Assembly: GCF_042242105.1 (NCBI RefSeq)
Contig: NC_092035.1
Span: forward strand, 1,802,083 to 1,866,082
DNA length: 64,000 nt
Direction of reading: 5' to 3'
Source of the DNA: Pempheris klunzingeri
Taxonomy: Eukaryota; Chordata; Actinopteri; Acropomatiformes; Pempheridae
Shown here: piece by piece, positions 1-10,940 of the stretch
How positions within the stretch are numbered: position 1 is the stretch's first letter
Layout of the letters: each line of letters opens with the position of its first letter
Translations under genes and position numbers: made by a program
The notes under the pieces: generated by a model
The model's input: the letters and a program-made list of their open reading frames with translations, nothing else
What the model was told of the DNA's origin: nothing
The model's database searches: none

Positions 1-1691
1 ACATCTCCCTCAGGACAACATCAGAGACCTCAACCACTGCAGCGAATAACCACACGTACTGTGAACTCCACCATCGTCTGATTCCTCACTCTGAGCTCTC
101 TGAGCTCACAAACCTTTGTTGGCAAGCCAAACAAGCTTTTCCTCCATTTCTGATTCTTTATTTCTGAGTTTGTATTCTTTCACTGGCAAAAAGAAGGCCG
201 AGCAGATGTTTCTAGCTTGCCAAAAACAGTCAGCCCAATGCTAACTTCACACGTGACTCAGTGTAGTCCGTGCAGTAAAGGTACAGTACGTCTGTTTATG
301 CAAGATGTGCTTCTATTTTTATACCTGCAGAACAATACAGGTTATGTTATGTACGATCGACAGTGTTATTCTTGGTTTGTCAGCTGGTGTGACAATGCTG
401 CAGTCTGTCAAAGTGAAGAGTTCAAGCTTCAAATTCCAGCCTTGGTTTATTCTGTTAATAATAAAGAATAGAAAAACACCAAAATCCAGTTCCTTGAGCA
501 AGAGCTAATGCTAACTTAAGAAGCTAGCATTAGCTCGGCCCATTTCCTGCATTTATTGTGAGTGCATCTAATGTTTTTCCAGGTTTAAAACTGCTGCACA
601 CACAAACATTTTGTTTAAATCAGAACGATAATGTGATGGAAGACGGAGCTGAAGTGTATTTCAGAATAATAAAATGTTTGTGCTAACGGTGCAGGCTAGG
701 CTACCACGGTTAACCACAGTTTACTGCTTATGAATTAAATATGATTTAAACTGTGAAAAAGAAGTAGCAGAAAATATATTAATTATGTGATCTGAGCAAA
801 TATAATCAAGTCAGCTTTGATGCTTTTATTGTTAATTTCCGTCTCTCATTCAGTGTTTCTTTTTGTGACTGCTGCAGTGTTTCTGTATCTGTTTGGAATA
901 TAAAGTAAAGTTTATATATTTGTACTGAACGCCGATCGAGCGTTGACTCGCTCTGAAGTGACGCCGCATCACCTGTGACAGGTCGCACGTCTGTTTCTGC
1001 TCGGAAGGTTTCAATAAAACTGGAAATCTGAAAACAACATAAAATGTTTTGACGTTTTGAGTGTTAGAAAACACTTTTTTAAGTATTTACTTGTTTCCCA
1101 TCAAACCGAGAGTCAAATGAAAGGATCAAAATTTCATATCAGTGCAGCAGATAGTAATTTAGTATTAGTGTAATATTGATTATTGACTTATAAGATTATA
1201 TTGTTACGATTTCTGATTAAAAAAAAGTTTTTGTTTTACAAATTTAAAGTGAATGCATTTAATTAATCATGTGTTTTTGCACGTATTGTCCATATTTTAT
1301 AGGGAATATATTCTAAATAATATTTGATTTTAATATAAACCAGCCTGATGCTATACATCCAGGATGTCTTGGTTAGCTTAGCGCAGCAAACAACAGGTTA
1401 CTTCATAAAATCGATAAAGCATGAAGCCATAATATCTCATTTTAGCATTCTCTTTTCTCTTAAATACACAAGATGAAGCATTAAAATGAAATAAGACGGC
1501 TTTGAAGCTTTTTTTTTTTTTTCCCCCCTGCCTCCAGTCTTCATGCTAAGCTAGGCTAAACACACCCGGCAGCTAAAATATCTCTGCACTATCTTTTCCA
1601 GAGCTTCTGCAGTAAACGGTCGGTTAATTAGCAGAGCGTGGCCCGACTGTGATTCACTCTGCAAACGAGCGCTGTGTGGCCACGGCACGTC

Positions 1692-1744
<53 letters not shown>

Positions 1745-2997
1745 AGAAAACACATTCAAACATCACACATGAATGCACAAACGTCCCCGTGTGCTAATGC
1801 ATGCACAAACACCACACATGAATGCACACAAATCCTCCTTCGTATGCTCTCTTTCCCACACACACACACACTTTAATGTGCCTTAATTAAAGCCCATAAT
1901 TCCTCTCCCTCAGAGGACAGGCCACCTTGACAGACTCGTCCTTTCGCCTTTCAATGACTAAACCCTCGACATTCCTGCTCATCTCCTGGATACGACTGAG
2001 AACTCAAATCTCGGTGTATTTTCAGAGCACAGCGAACAAGGTCATAAAACTCTCCCCTCGCTGAGGCTTTAACAAGCTGCCATTTAAAAAAAGAGAGAGA
2101 GAGAAAGTGCATAAATCACCTCACACTCATGTTTCAGGCTGCTCGAACTCACACCTACAAAATGTGGAAAGCGCATTAAGAGTCTGGCATTAAAACGACG
2201 AGTTTCTTGCAAGAAATTGTGCATTTAATTCTCATAATCTTTATTCAGAGAGTCTGTGCTTATAATGTGTTTTCTGTTGTTGCTATGGTGGTTGTTTGAA
2301 TCATATCTTTAATATTTCTCAGCACAAAAACACTAATATTAATGTTAAAGCCATCCGTTTTAATTATTTCTCCTTCTGTTTCTGAGAAATAACATTTATG
2401 TTGTCAATTTTAGAAGCTAAAAAACATCTTTTTCATTTTTCTTCACACTGGTCATCAACATGCAGTTAAATTACTAGTTCAGCTGTACTAGATGTTTTAT
2501 ATATCAAACAGATACACACACACACACATATACAATTATTATTATACACATTTTATACAGTCTTTGGCTTGGACATGAGTATGGCTGGACTATTATTCAC
2601 CAAAAATTGTGCATAACTTTGCATATTGCCTGTTTCCAGATTCCCTTTTTACAGCCAGAAACATTCAGGTTCAGATTACAATCACCTCACGAAGAGCTAA
2701 CAAACAAACTAAACAAATTCAGCCTGTAATCTGGGGATTTCAGGTGTTATTCTGCTTTCTAAAGAAGTGTGTGTCTCTGTCCACCAAAACAGAGATGAGA
2801 TGCGCCACACCATCCTTCATTGATTCAGGATATGCTGCTTTAGGATGCTTTTAAAAACGCTCAACAGGTGGTGAGATGAAAGGCCGTCGGTCTGTTTCAT
2901 CTGCTGTTTCTGAAGGACGAGAGTGTGCGAACAGGCCAGGCTGGTTTCACCTGGTGGGTCTGGACAACGTGCAGAGCCCTTGACAGATAAAGAAAGC
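1..2997. other. Intergenic DNA, no gene recognised
   Basis: I find no coding exon, RNA gene or complete mobile element here. The open frames are short (under 90 codons) and show no known domain. Visible structure is limited to a (CA)n tract, a small inverted repeat at 502-513/525-536 (arm GAGCTAATGCTA), and an A/T-rich background. Such gctaac/gctagc-type words are common in percomorph fish DNA and are not evidence of function. Confidence 0.6.
1692..1741. repeat. (CA)n microsatellite
   Basis: About 24 uninterrupted CA dinucleotides followed by a short (GA) run. The open frames crossing it on both strands (Thr-His or Cys-Val repeats) are artefacts of the repeat. Confidence 0.97.
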
Positions 2998-2999
2998 AC

Positions 3000-3182
3000 C
3001 CAGCATCCAGCGTCCAGCATCCAGCACCCAGCATCCAGCATCCAGCATCCAGCATCCAGCATCCAGCATCCAGCATCCAGCATCCAGCATCCAGCATCCA
3101 GCATCCAGCATCCAGCATCCCGCATCCAGCATCCAGCATCCAGCATCCAGCATCCCGCATCCAGCATCCAGCATCCAGCATC
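3000..3182. repeat. 7-bp minisatellite, unit CAGCATC
   Basis: About 26 head-to-tail copies of CAGCATC. Variant units (CAGCGTC, CAGCACC, CCGCATC) are concentrated at the two ends and at two internal positions, while the middle is homogeneous. The unit length is not a multiple of three and contains no stop in any frame. Several overlapping open frames therefore result, all reading the same seven-residue peptide MLDAGCW on the minus strand or QHPASSI on the plus strand. These are not genes. Confidence 0.95.
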
Positions 3183-3575
3183 AGCGTCTGGGATGTTTCC
3201 CTAGTCCAGGTGATGATCACGGCTTCAACTGTTTGTGTCCTTCGTGGAGTGAAAACATGTCAAATCTTATAAAGCTCTCCTTTCCCATCAGGCCCATCTC
3301 AGCGCTGAGCTCATGTATGTGAAGCTGGCGGAGGCTGATCTGAGGCCGATGACCACGAGAAGCTCGAGAAGAACGGGTTCATCGACCACGAGGCCAAAAC
3401 CTGGAAAGAAATGAGATGAGAATAAAAGGTGGGAATGAGAGAAGAGTGAAAAAACATCAGGATAACTTCTCCTTCTCCTCCACATCTCATGGGTAAATAT
3501 CTTCTACTGCTTTTTACCACAGACGACTGTTCTTCATCCCCTTATTGGAAAAACTTTGCTTTTCTGCACATGTGG

Positions 3576-4505
3576 CTCTAACTCAAGGGTGTCCAAACTA
3601 CGGCCCGCGGGCCAACTGCGGCCCGTGGTCCAATTTTCATTGGCCCGCAGGAAATTCTAAAACTGTATTGGAATGCGGCCCACACATGGAACTGTGTTGT
3701 ACTTCTTAGTCTCACCACTAGGTGGAGTAACTGTCTTGAACGAGGCAGCTTTTCTATAAAATGAGTAATAGAAGAAGAAATGTGCTACAGGTGACCCAAG
3801 ATGGCCGAAAGAGAGCAGGTGAGAGTAGAAAGTTTCAGACTTGGTGTGCGATGAGAGCACAGCTGATAACTAATGAAGATCACTTCTGCTTTACGGAGGA
3901 GCTGCTTGATGTTAGCAGTCTAAAGAGCACCAGGACAGGTGAGGATGTTTCTGAAGCTGTGCCAGGTGCAGTTGGCATGATGGGACTTAAATGGGACGAG
4001 CTGTGTGGAGGTACGAAGGATGGAGCTCCAGCTGGGACAGGTGAGCACAAAGGAATCTACAGTGTCCACCGAGGGGCAAGAAAGTGGAGGTAAGGCTGTT
4101 GATTCGAGCACCAGGGCTCTAACACAGACTATTTCAAGCTTCCCTCTCTGATGCTGATGCTGGCTAAGTCGTGGCTCTGTGCTGCAGTGGTTTTATTCCC
4201 TGAGATCAGAAATGGACCAGTTTTGAAGAGAGAAGGAGCTCTTCATGAGCTCAGTCACCCTCTGGTTGGCATTTTTAGTGGATCTCACCTGAACAAGAGC
4301 CTACAAGGCAAAGACCAGCTTGTTCCACAGCTAATAAATGAAAGCCCACTACTGGAAAGGCTGTTTTTTTTTAATCATATTCAGTTATCAAGCAGAATTT
4401 ACCTGCATTTGATTGATTTTGCCAACTTTAATCCACTAGAGCCCTTTGGATGTTGTTCTGTATGTGTCCCTCAGTGAAATAAGTTTGGACACCCCTGCTC
4501 TAACT
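3576..4505. mobile_element. Internally deleted hAT DNA transposon with 8-bp target duplication
   Basis: The element body runs 3584-4497. It starts CAAGGGTGTCCAAACT and ends with the near-complement AGTTTGGACACCCCTG, giving a terminal inverted repeat of about 16 bp with one mismatch. It is flanked by a perfect 8-bp duplication CTCTAACT (3576-3583 and 4498-4505), the hAT signature. Plus-strand remnants of a hAT transposase of the GTF2IRD2/ZBED-like type remain. One segment near 3990-4060 carries a DGAPAGTGEHKG-like motif. A later segment near 4290-4340 reads LNKSLQGKDQLVPQL. The reading frame is broken and most of the transposase is missing, so this is a non-coding relic. Confidence 0.88.
3761..4477 (+). 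pseudogene. Broken hAT transposase fragments
   Basis: Two open segments in different frames (3761-4093 and 4151-4477) inside the hAT remnant keep short blocks of hAT transposase, including the DGAP.TGEHKG block of the catalytic region. The BED zinc finger, the intact catalytic core and the dimerisation region are not present as one frame. It cannot encode an active enzyme and is best called a transposase pseudogene. Confidence 0.7.
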
Positions 4506-5407
4506 GGACAGTGACACTACAAATGCATGATGACCTTATATCCCATGATGCATTGCGGTGGCTTAAACCACCCAAGAGGAAAAAAGAAAAGGAAAAAAGC
4601 CACAACTACAGACGATGAAGCTTAAAAACTGTCAGCAAGGATCTCAGTTTATTATCACGGATGTCTGGTTGCCTTTTGCATTGATTTCTATCATGAATCT
4701 CAAATATTTCCCATAAATTTGGATCTTTGGAAATACAAATGTGTTGGAGGCCACATCTTAACCTTAACCACAGCTGAACTCCTAACTAAATCATCTGACT
4801 GTATCACACATCAACCAGCTGCAGTTTATTCCAAATCCCATTCACATTTTAGCGGTTTTAACAAAAGCACGTTGGGTTTTTTTTTCCCGCACAGCATCTT
4901 TGAGCAACAGAGAAAATCCTTTCCTGTCCACAAGGCAAAGAAATAAGTATAACAACATCTGAACTGAAGAACAAAAAGTGCAGTATGGTAATGCAACTCC
5001 CCAAATAAAGGCTCAAACTAAACTTTGATTCATTAGAAGCACAGAGGATAAAGTTTGAAGCAAATCTTAAGTGAAGATTAATCAAAATTGACCCTGTGTT
5101 GTCTTCTATAACAGCTCTGCTCAGATTTCATGTGTCATTTACACGCAGAGAGATAAAAAAAAAAGAAGCCTGTTTTGTTTTTGTTTCGGACTTTCTCAGC
5201 ATCTTCTGGTTGCTGCTTGTCGTCTGTTACCTGAGGAACAGCCGGCGAGGAGACGGAGGAATAAATTAGAGGTAAATCAGTGGAGGAGGGTCTTGTTTTA
5301 TGGATGAGACTGTGTGGGCGGCGGGCGAGTGACATTCAGGTGACTCAGCCTTGTTAGAGAGAGAGAGAGAGGGGCGTGCAATTAGAGCCAGTTGTGGTCT
5401 TATAAAA

Positions 5408-5438
<31 letters not shown>

Positions 5439-5561
5439 TCTGCTTATAATTTGCTTTATTGATCTCACACACAATCATTTGCTGGGAAATCAATGGAGGA
5501 GGAGGTCAGAGAGAACAATTAGCGAGGTCTTGATGACTCAGATAGTTGCCTATGTGTTTAG
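4506..5561. other. Intergenic DNA between the hAT relic and the LTR element
   Basis: No gene recognised. It contains a (GT)n run at about 5410-5438 and a GAGAGA run near 5355-5370. The sequence ending at 5565 is the left flank of the LTR retrotransposon. Joined to the sequence from 11939 it reconstitutes the empty insertion site. Confidence 0.6.
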
Positions 5562-5565
5562 GGAC

Positions 5566-6085
5566 TGTTGTGCTTTAACAAGTGGTAATGTTCAATTTGG
5601 CTATCAGAAATAATTAATAATTATCAAAGATAATTAATAATTATTAAAATAAATGAACTTCGATTAAAGTCCACCTCGATTGGGGCACCACCTCGAAAAA
5701 CGAGGAAAAGACAGCCGTTTTAATTGATTTAGTCTCATAAAAATACTAAACTATCAATCTGGAATTATGTTTTATAATTAATTTAATAATTACTACCAAA
5801 ATTACCACATTGATAGCTAGCTGAAGGATTTTTGGAGTTCTTGACAGTGTAGAGGTTGGCAGTGTCCACAATTGTACAACATTAACGGAGACAGCAAGTA
5901 TTAAAACATTTATTAAAACAGAGCAAAATTCAGGGACATCATTTGTTATGCATTAAGGACTTGTACTTTGGTTGTAAGTACGGCTGAAGCAGAGTAGGTG
6001 TTAAAGACATCTGCTGTTGCAGAAACAAAATCAATCAAACAATCTAACTAAATCTCTATGACTAAACTAAAATAATATGAGTGTA

Positions 6086-6120
<35 letters not shown>

Positions 6121-7114
6121 TAAGGCTGAGGAATGTGAGATGGGTCCCACAAAGGTGGGGGAGAGAGACCAAATGGTGATGGCCAGACCCCCTGGGGTGT
6201 GGGTCAGAGGCAGACAAAGGAAAGCTAAGTGCTGTTAGCTTAGCCTTGTCCCTCAGTGGCCTGTAGCAGACTGTGTGTGTGAGAGAGATAAAGGTGCAGG
6301 TTAAGACAGGATGGTTAGTTTGTAGGCTAACATCAACTAAACTTAATGGATGCACAGTAATCTGCAACACATCACAATAATCAAACTCACTGAACATTAA
6401 AACAAGTCAATACATTAACAAGGGTAAACCATGTATGCAGTAATGCTATGCTAATTATGCCCAGTTAGAGTTTGTTACCAGTCCTTAAAGGGGAGAAGAA
6501 GTGTCCTTGAGGATGCTGCTTTCTCAGCTTGTTGCTGGAGGAAAGGTGTGGTTCGTGTCCGTGCTGTGGTTGCAGGCTGGAGGAATCCGGTCGCTCCTTT
6601 GTTCCTGTTAGTTAGCAGCTCTGTGCTAACTTGCTGGTGTGCTCTTGTTGTTGGTTATCAGCTGGCAGACTCTGGGTCGTGCCTGCTGGCGCTGATCTGC
6701 TTACTTCAGGCAGGACCTTGTGTCGCTACCATGAAGGAGGTGGCTGCTCTGGACAGACCACACTGAGGCAGAGCTTAGCTGAGTTGAGCTGGTCTCTCCT
6801 CTGCAGGAGGAGAGGGAGCAGGAAAGACCTGGTCTCTCCACTTCAGGAGAGACGATGAGAAAGAGCTGGTCTCTCCACTTCAGGAGAGACGATGAGAAAG
6901 AGAGAGTTCAGTGGGGGTGAACTGGTTTTGTGGGCCTGTGGTCGTAAAATCATGTGTCCCCTCCGGCCAATGGTGACAGTGGAGCTGGGCGCGGGGGTGA
7001 TTTCACACCTATCTGTGAAACTGGGCATTGGGGAAAGGAGCCCAGTAGTTTTACACAGACAAAGAAACATGCGGTCTTCACCATGCGCTGTTCACTGGAT
7101 AGTGAAGCCCAACA
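5566..7114 (-). repeat. 3' LTR of the retrotransposon
   Basis: This 1549-bp repeat starts TGTTG and ends CAACA on the plus strand. It matches the other LTR base for base as far as I can read, except for a shorter (GT)n at about 6089-6119. It contains two tandem 37-bp units (6829-6902), each carrying the hairpin TCTCTCC-acttca-GGAGAGA. Short open frames inside it are duplicated in the other LTR and show no domain. Confidence 0.95.
6829..6902. repeat. Two 37-bp hairpin-bearing tandem repeats in the LTR
   Basis: Two consecutive copies of a 37-bp unit. Each contains the perfect inverted repeat TCTCTCC/GGAGAGA around a 6-nt loop. A degenerate third partial copy lies just upstream near 6789. The same array is present in the other LTR at about 11639-11712. 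Confidence 0.85.
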
Positions 7115-7125
7115 TCCCCCCTGCC
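7115..7125 (-). other. Polypurine tract next to the 3' LTR
   Basis: On the minus strand the sequence GGCAGGGGGGA directly abuts the TGTTG start of the 3' LTR. This is the expected place and composition of the plus-strand primer of LTR retroelements. Confidence 0.8.
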
Positions 7126-7666
7126 ATCAGGATGTCACCTGATGTGGGATGCTGATGGGATAATTGTGCATGTTTCGGCCATTGTTCATTTTTGTCAGTC
7201 CAGGTGAAACAAGTTGGTAACTACTGGGCAGTTTGTTATCCAACTGGGCATATGCTGAATCTATCTTGGCTAAGCTAGAACAGACATACGTTACAAAACA
7301 GTTCTTTATACACAACAATGACATACTGCATCCTAATAACCTGTGTTTCTCAGTTGTTAGTGAGGGTTAGTGGGAACAGGAAATGTCAGTGTGTTATGTA
7401 GCAGAGATAGAGGCACCTAAAATGACAAAGTCATAACAGTGTGTCCTAAGTGTGTTTTGTATGATCTTACTGACAAAATATGAAGTTGGTCCAAGTGTAC
7501 TTGGAAGTTGAGCAGTGGTGTTGAATCCAATCAGAATTTAGGCTTTCAGTAATGTTTGTTTTATCACTGAGTGCTCAAATGAGTTTGTTGCTGTTGCTAA
7601 CAAATTCGAATTTGCCTAAATAACTGTAGTGAAGGTGAGATGCAAGATTGGGTGTCTGTCATCCGG
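7126..7666 (-). other. 3' untranslated part of the LTR element
   Basis: The 540 bases between the Gag stop codon and the polypurine tract. This is where pol would be expected in a full-length relative. It is A/T-rich and contains stops in all frames, with no recognisable pol motif. The pol region is absent, not merely frameshifted. Confidence 0.6.
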
Positions 7667-9493
7667 TCAGTGCTGCCATGACCAACAAGAGTGCGCTCTA
7701 GAGCTCTTATTCTTTCTTGGCCCAGGGCTGTAACGCTCCTGGTAGCCAGAGGGAGAGAGACATTCAGAGTCACTGTCAGTGTCTGGAAGATTATTACCAT
7801 GTTCTGAGCTGCAGTCAGAGATGCTGTAGTCATCATCTGACCCGTACACTACCTGGTCATTGTTCCTTGCCTGGATTTCTGCATATGGCAGTCTCCTGCT
7901 CCTGTGCTTGGAGTGTCTATCCCTGGGCAGTGGACGGACCTGGCGGTTACGCTCAGTGTCCCTATGTGGTCTTTTGTCACCCCCCTTTCGTCTGTTGTGA
8001 GGGTGAACTTTTGGGGCAGCTGACCTGTCTGACACCTTGGTGTGTGAGCTGGGTGGCTCACTTGTCCCCCCCCTTGCTTTGGAAGAGACAATAGTTTCCC
8101 AGACTACCTGTGTCATCTTCCGGATCTCCTGCAATGAGGGGTCACCTTCCTGTGTCCTGAGTACAACGTGAGTACGCACACATGGGTGGAGGTTCCTCAA
8201 GAATAAAGCTTTGAAGGTGGAGCTTTCTTCTAAGCCTGGTGCATTCTTTCCCTGGAAATATGCGTGTCTCAAACGTTTGTAGTACTCTTTCGGATGCTCA
8301 CGACGGGCATGCTTAATTTGTAGGGCTGCAACTATTGCTGTGGTGTCGTCAGTAGCACAGGAAAATTCTTCTGTCAGTGCTTGACGTAGCAATTTATACT
8401 CATTTCTGACACTGGGAGGTCGTGACTGTATAAACTTGTGGACCGCTTTAGAGCTGGTTTTCCACACAAGTCTAACTTTCTCCCTTTCAGTTGCATGGGG
8501 TAAGTCAATTAGGTTGTAGTCTAGCTCCCTGAAATAGTCCTCAACTTGGTGATCACAGTTTTCTGGATCAAACCTATCAATGCTTCTAGCTAGAAGCTCA
8601 AGCTCTTCAAGGCGGGGACCCTGTGAAGGCGAGACTAAGCTAGTGTCATTGATATGTAAATCATGCCCTACACTTCTCTGTGGTGGAAGAACAGGGGCTG
8701 AACAGCGGCCACTCTGACGGTGATGCAGAGAGGAGGCTGAGCAGTCCTGGACTGTTCTAGTCCCATCTTTGGAGGGACAAGCATGGAGAAATGTGTCGTG
8801 CAATGATGTGAATGAGGGACTTGGGACGGAATATCTTCTAGAAGATATACTAGACAACTCCTCTTTGTCTGTTTCAGAGGAATGGGAAGTCAGGTGGCTT
8901 TGAGCTCGGTCTCTCAGCGGAGGCTGAGGAGCTGACTTCATTCCCAAGAACTTGTGTTCAGGTGGGAATAGTTCATGTCCTCTGTTGGGGGAAAAACTGA
9001 ACCTGTCACTGATAGAAGAGTGTGAATCGGAGTAACCGGAATCACACTGGCTGATCGACTCTGGTCGGGCCAAATGTTCTGACTTCAGTCTATACATTTC
9101 TTCCTTCTGCGAACAGAGATCTAACTCTGCTGTGTGCAGGTCTTCTAAGTAGCGCAGGGCTTTCTTATTAGCCATCTGAACCTCATGGAAGAGGCTAGCA
9201 TTTTGCGCTCTCAGGATTTCTACCTCCTTCTCTATGGCTGCTCTACTCTGAAGGGCGAGGCTGGTTTGCCTGTGGAAAGTCAAGAGCAAGCATTTTAACA
9301 AGGAGCCCTTGGATGCAGTCTGTGCATCACACCTGTTGTTTAGTAGGGAGTCTATCTCTTCTGTACACTCACTGAAATTCAATTTGTTGATGAATTCGGG
9401 GTAGCCAGGCTTTAGGCTCTGTGCTAGGAAAGAAATAAACTGCTCTACACAGGGGTTCTCCATTGTTGCCTGAAAAGGGGTGAGGTAAAACAA
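7667..9493 (-). CDS. Gag-like capsid protein of the LTR retrotransposon
   Basis: An uninterrupted 608-codon frame inside the LTR element. Initiation could be at residue 1 or at a second Met at residue 11 (MENPCVEQF), which looks the more natural start. The N-terminal part contains a predicted coiled coil at about residues 60-130. A Ser-rich region follows. A retrotransposon Gag-type helical domain lies at about 300-460 and begins around DRFDPENCDHQVEDYFREL. The tail is first strongly basic (Arg/His-rich, a possible RNA-binding segment) and then acidic (YGSDDDYSISDCSSEHG). No CCHC zinc knuckle is visible, nor any protease or reverse transcriptase motif. Likely role by family: self-assembling capsid and RNA packaging. 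The open frame and near-identical LTRs suggest recent activity with polymerase supplied by another element. The superfamily (Ty3-like is most likely) is not settled. Confidence 0.82.
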   Translation of the reverse strand: MFYLTPFQATMENPCVEQFISFLAQSLKPGYPEFINKLNFSECTEEIDSLLNNRCDAQTASKGSLLKCLLLTFHRQTSLALQSRAAIEKEVEILRAQNASLFHEVQMANKKALRYLEDLHTAELDLCSQKEEMYRLKSEHLARPESISQCDSGYSDSHSSISDRFSFSPNRGHELFPPEHKFLGMKSAPQPPLRDRAQSHLTSHSSETDKEELSSISSRRYSVPSPSFTSLHDTFLHACPSKDGTRTVQDCSASSLHHRQSGRCSAPVLPPQRSVGHDLHINDTSLVSPSQGPRLEELELLARSIDRFDPENCDHQVEDYFRELDYNLIDLPHATEREKVRLVWKTSSKAVHKFIQSRPPSVRNEYKLLRQALTEEFSCATDDTTAIVAALQIKHARREHPKEYYKRLRHAYFQGKNAPGLEESSTFKALFLRNLHPCVRTHVVLRTQEGDPSLQEIRKMTQVVWETIVSSKARGGTSEPPSSHTKVSDRSAAPKVHPHNRRKGGDKRPHRDTERNRQVRPLPRDRHSKHRSRRLPYAEIQARNNDQVVYGSDDDYSISDCSSEHGNNLPDTDSDSECLSPSGYQERYSPGPRKNKSSRAHSCWSWQH

Positions 9494-10356
9494 GTTAAAA
9501 TATAAAATTTCAAGTGGTTGGCTGTGGTGTTGCTGTGGCAGACACCTTGAAGTGTAGCTTGGGGAATACTACTAGCCTAACACTGTGGTGGCCTACACTA
9601 GAAGGTAGCTGTACACTATCTAGTGGAACTGGTGGGAATAGCAAACTGAGGCCAATTAAGGTAAATGCAGATTTACACAAAATAAGTTTGCTCACCAAAA
9701 TTATGACTCTCTAGCTGAAATGCACGGCAGTAACAGTCAGGAATGTCTCTTTAAGTTACTCAAGCTGGAACACGTGGCAGTTGCAGCTAGGTATTAACTT
9801 CACAGGGCTGATAGCACACTGTGGCTCTCTCTCAGGCTCTATTTCTTATTCAGGCTGAAATGCACGGCAGTAACAGCCAGGTTCAAGCTCTACGTTCACA
9901 GGGCCGGTGGCACGCTGTGTCTTAACAAACAGGAAGCACTTTAGTTAACAGCGAATGGACAGATTGCATTGAATGTGTGACATTCAAATGCCGAACCAAA
10001 TTCTTCCTACAGGGTAGGTTTACCTGAAAGGTTAGCAGCAGTAGCAAGCTCTAAATGTAACACTATGGGGCTTTCAATGTTTGCTTTCAAACATAGGCAC
10101 CAGTGTTGGCATTAGCTTTAGCCTTAATTCACAGTACACTACACTAACTCTTCAAATTGCTTTTAGCTTAATTTAGTTAGATTGATTTTCACCACAATGC
10201 ACTTGAAAGTACAGCTGGAAGTACTTCTGTGACTGACTAGTGGTTAAAAATGATAATTTTGCTCGTTTTAAAGTTTTTCCAAAAATTTTGGTTTTGACCA
10301 AAATTCTGCTGAAAATTAATATTGTACAAATATGAACAATTGCCAACAGTACTCTG
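9494..10356 (-). other. Leader of the LTR element with three imperfect repeats
   Basis: The 860-base untranslated leader lies between the primer site and the Gag frame. A motif close to TGAAATGCACGGCAGTAACA occurs at about 9717 and 9857, with a diverged third copy near 9765. The second and third members also share a following block ending in GCACRCTGTG. The position suits a packaging or dimerisation signal, but that is inference. No open frame of note. Confidence 0.55.
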
Positions 10357-10373
10357 CCTCACACGGGGCACCA
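10357..10373 (-). other. tRNA primer-binding site (elongator tRNA-Met type)
   Basis: Two bases inside the 5' LTR, the minus strand reads TGGTGCCCCGTGTGAGG. This is the exact complement of the 3' end of vertebrate elongator tRNA-Met as I remember it (CCTCACACGGGGCACCA), a 17-base match including the CCA tail. Its position directly next to the LTR and its start with TGG are what reverse-transcription priming requires. Confidence 0.85.
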
Positions 10374-10375
10374 TT

Positions 10376-10895
10376 TGTTGTGCTTTAACAAGTGGTAATG
10401 TTCAATTTGGCTATCAGAAATAATTAATAATTATCAAAGATAATTAATAATTATTAAAATAAATGAACTTCGATTAAAGTCCACCTCGATTGGGGCACCA
10501 CCTCGAAAAACGAGGAAAAGACAGCCGTTTTAATTGATTTAGTCTCATAAAAATACTAAACTATCAATCTGGAATTATGTTTTATAATTAATTTAATAAT
10601 TACTACCAAAATTACCACATTGATAGCTAGCTGAAGGATTTTTGGAGTTCTTGACAGTGTAGAGGTTGGCAGTGTCCACAATTGTACAACATTAACGGAG
10701 ACAGCAAGTATTAAAACATTTATTAAAACAGAGCAAAATTCAGGGACATCATTTGTTATGCATTAAGGACTTGTACTTTGGTTGTAAGTACGGCTGAAGC
10801 AGAGTAGGTGTTAAAGACATCTGCTGTTGCAGAAACAAAATCAATCAAACAATCTAACTAAATCTCTATGACTAAACTAAAATAATATGAGTGTA

Positions 10896-10940
<45 letters not shown>

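Noticed and set aside
3000-3182. CRISPR-like or protein-coding repeat array
   Set aside because: Units of 7 bp without spacers form a minisatellite; the open frames arise from the stop-free unit.
6548-6858. Short frames inside the LTRs (72-75 codons, present twice)
   Set aside because: Duplicated only because the LTR is duplicated; no domain or codon signature.
7115-7666. A hidden or frameshifted pol gene in the LTR element
   Set aside because: The region is only 550 bp, with stops in all frames and no reverse transcriptase or integrase motif.
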